Source: a virus
Reading direction: 5' to 3' (one strand)
IMG/VR virus record: IMGVR_UViG_3300027834_000010
Coordinates: 1-48,044 of that record
Length of the DNA stretch: 48,044 nucleotides
Shown: positions 47,295 to 48,044 of the stretch, piece after piece
Numbering within the stretch: the stretch's first letter is position 1
Layout: each line of letters starts with the position of its first letter
The notes under the pieces: generated by a model
Database searches by the model: none
Seen by the model: only the letters and a program-made list of their open reading frames with translations
Told to the model about the DNA's origin: nothing
Position numbers and translations under genes: made by a program

Positions 47295-48044
47295 ATGGCT
47301 GACAATCAACAAGGTCGCTTAGGTAAATCACCAAGGGAGGCGGTAAAGTCACCCGTTATTGTTTCGTCTATAGCAAATATAACCCTTACTGGGTTACCTA
47401 TCATTTCAGGCGTTCAGTTAGTTGAAGGTGATCGTGTACTCGTTAAGGATCAATCCGACTCTACACAAAATGGTATTTATTGTGCTTTCGTTGGTAATTG
47501 GGATCGCGCAAAAGATTGGAATAAATCAAACGATGTTATCAATGGTCAATTGGTTGTAGATAGTAACTCAGGTCAAATATATCGCACTCAATTCGAAGGG
47601 GAGTTTTTTATTAACAGTACTAATGTATTGTTTTTTGAAACTCTGACTGGTGAGTACGCTAGAAACTTCCCTGACTTCTCATCGTTGATAAATGACGCTT
47701 CAATGGCTTTGGGTCAAGCAGCTAACGTAAAAGAACACACGCAAGGTAATGGGGGTTCTGAAAGTTGGGACGCTGTATTATTATCAAGTGTAACGCCTGA
47801 TCCTTTTTTTAAAGTGGCTTCGCTTGGAAATAACTCATTAGCGCTATCTTTGCGAGTTAACTCACCATTTGATGTGACAAAAATCGGGACGTCAAAGGTA
47901 GGTATTGATTCTTCTTCAGAAATGATTGCTTGCTTGGCAAACACTGATATAAAGTCACATTACCTACCTTCTGGCGCATATTCTTTCGCTGGTAATTTAC
48001 CTATAACACATACACCATTAACGATTGAAGGTGATGTGACTTTA
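47295..48044 (+). CDS. Tailspike / receptor-binding protein, N-terminal part
   Basis: ATG at 47295 with AAGGAAA upstream begins MADNQQGRLGKSPREAVKSP. The frame is open to the window end and, at 47911, continues identically at base 1, giving about 686 residues in all. ANITLTGLPIISGVQLVEGD, VLVKDQSDSTQNGIY and then WDRAKDWN is a virion-binding module common to phage tail fibres and spikes. The region from about 120 leads into the beta-helix encoded at 1-1445. The last three codons of the window differ from the left-end copy, so the final 8 bases should not be trusted as this allele. Confidence 0.88.
   Translation, partial: MADNQQGRLGKSPREAVKSPVIVSSIANITLTGLPIISGVQLVEGDRVLVKDQSDSTQNGIYCAFVGNWDRAKDWNKSNDVINGQLVVDSNSGQIYRTQFEGEFFINSTNVLFFETLTGEYARNFPDFSSLINDASMALGQAANVKEHTQGNGGSESWDAVLLSSVTPDPFFKVASLGNNSLALSLRVNSPFDVTKIGTSKVGIDSSSEMIACLANTDIKSHYLPSGAYSFAGNLPITHTPLTIEGDVTL
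47911..48036. repeat. Terminal direct repeat, right copy
   Basis: Identical to 1-126. Beyond it, TGACTTTA (48037-48044) replaces GTGTGTCC found after the left copy. The true circular length is about 47,910 if one copy is removed. Confidence 0.97.

Noticed and set aside
1-48044. CRISPR array
   Set aside because: No set of regularly spaced identical repeats with unique spacers was seen; repeats found are pairs in genes or at gene starts.

Overview
The window is one essentially complete genome of a tailed dsDNA phage, about 47.9 kb as a circle. Bases 1-126 are repeated exactly at 47911-48036, and a tailspike gene that runs off the right end continues in frame at the left end. The virion genes have podovirus character: a T7-type head-tail connector portal, tail tubular A and B-like proteins, internal virion proteins and a Bbp19-like protein in the order seen in Bordetella phage BPP-1 relatives. 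AT-rich sequence, codon use and the style of the proteins suggest a marine or cold-water gammaproteobacterial host (Colwellia, Pseudoalteromonas, Shewanella or Vibrio-like). The host is inference.

Layout. Two divergent promoters near 12.0 kb organise the map. The leftward operon (11963 down to 2319) holds an XRE-type regulator, a DUF1376 replication initiator with internal repeats that may be the origin, a DnaC-type loader, many small phage proteins, a PAPS-reductase-like enzyme, a resolvase-type serine recombinase, HNH-like and VRR-NUC nucleases, a J-domain protein and finally the endolysin. The rightward side begins with a recombination block (Rad52/Sak-like annealing protein, coiled-coil partner, DUF2303). 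It continues through an operator-controlled C5 DNA methyltransferase, a cluster of small Cys-rich and membrane proteins, a TrfB/KorA-like regulator and a promoter/HTH cassette. The virion genes follow: terminase (22.3-24.3 kb), head and connector (24.3-32.9 kb), tail and internal proteins (32.9-39.4 kb), a 2535-residue polyvalent injected protein (39.4-47.0 kb) and the tailspike. Across the circle junction come a small zinc-binding protein and the holin, which meets the leftward endolysin gene end to end with overlapping stop codons.

How it works together. Early leftward genes replicate the DNA and early rightward genes recombine and methylate it. The late rightward genes package and build the particle. 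The polyvalent protein (ART-like and zincin-like domains) is probably ejected with the DNA to act on host targets. No tyrosine or large serine integrase is present. A resolvase-like recombinase, a KorA-like protein and two XRE regulators leave open a plasmid-like or chronic state.

Decay and variation are visible. A peptidase-like gene is split by a single amber codon, a secreted-protein gene is out of frame at an A8 tract, and a second PAPS-reductase survives only as its C-terminal third. Leftward intergenic regions carry repeated start-associated sequences, and several promoters carry AGTAAAC-type palindromic elements.
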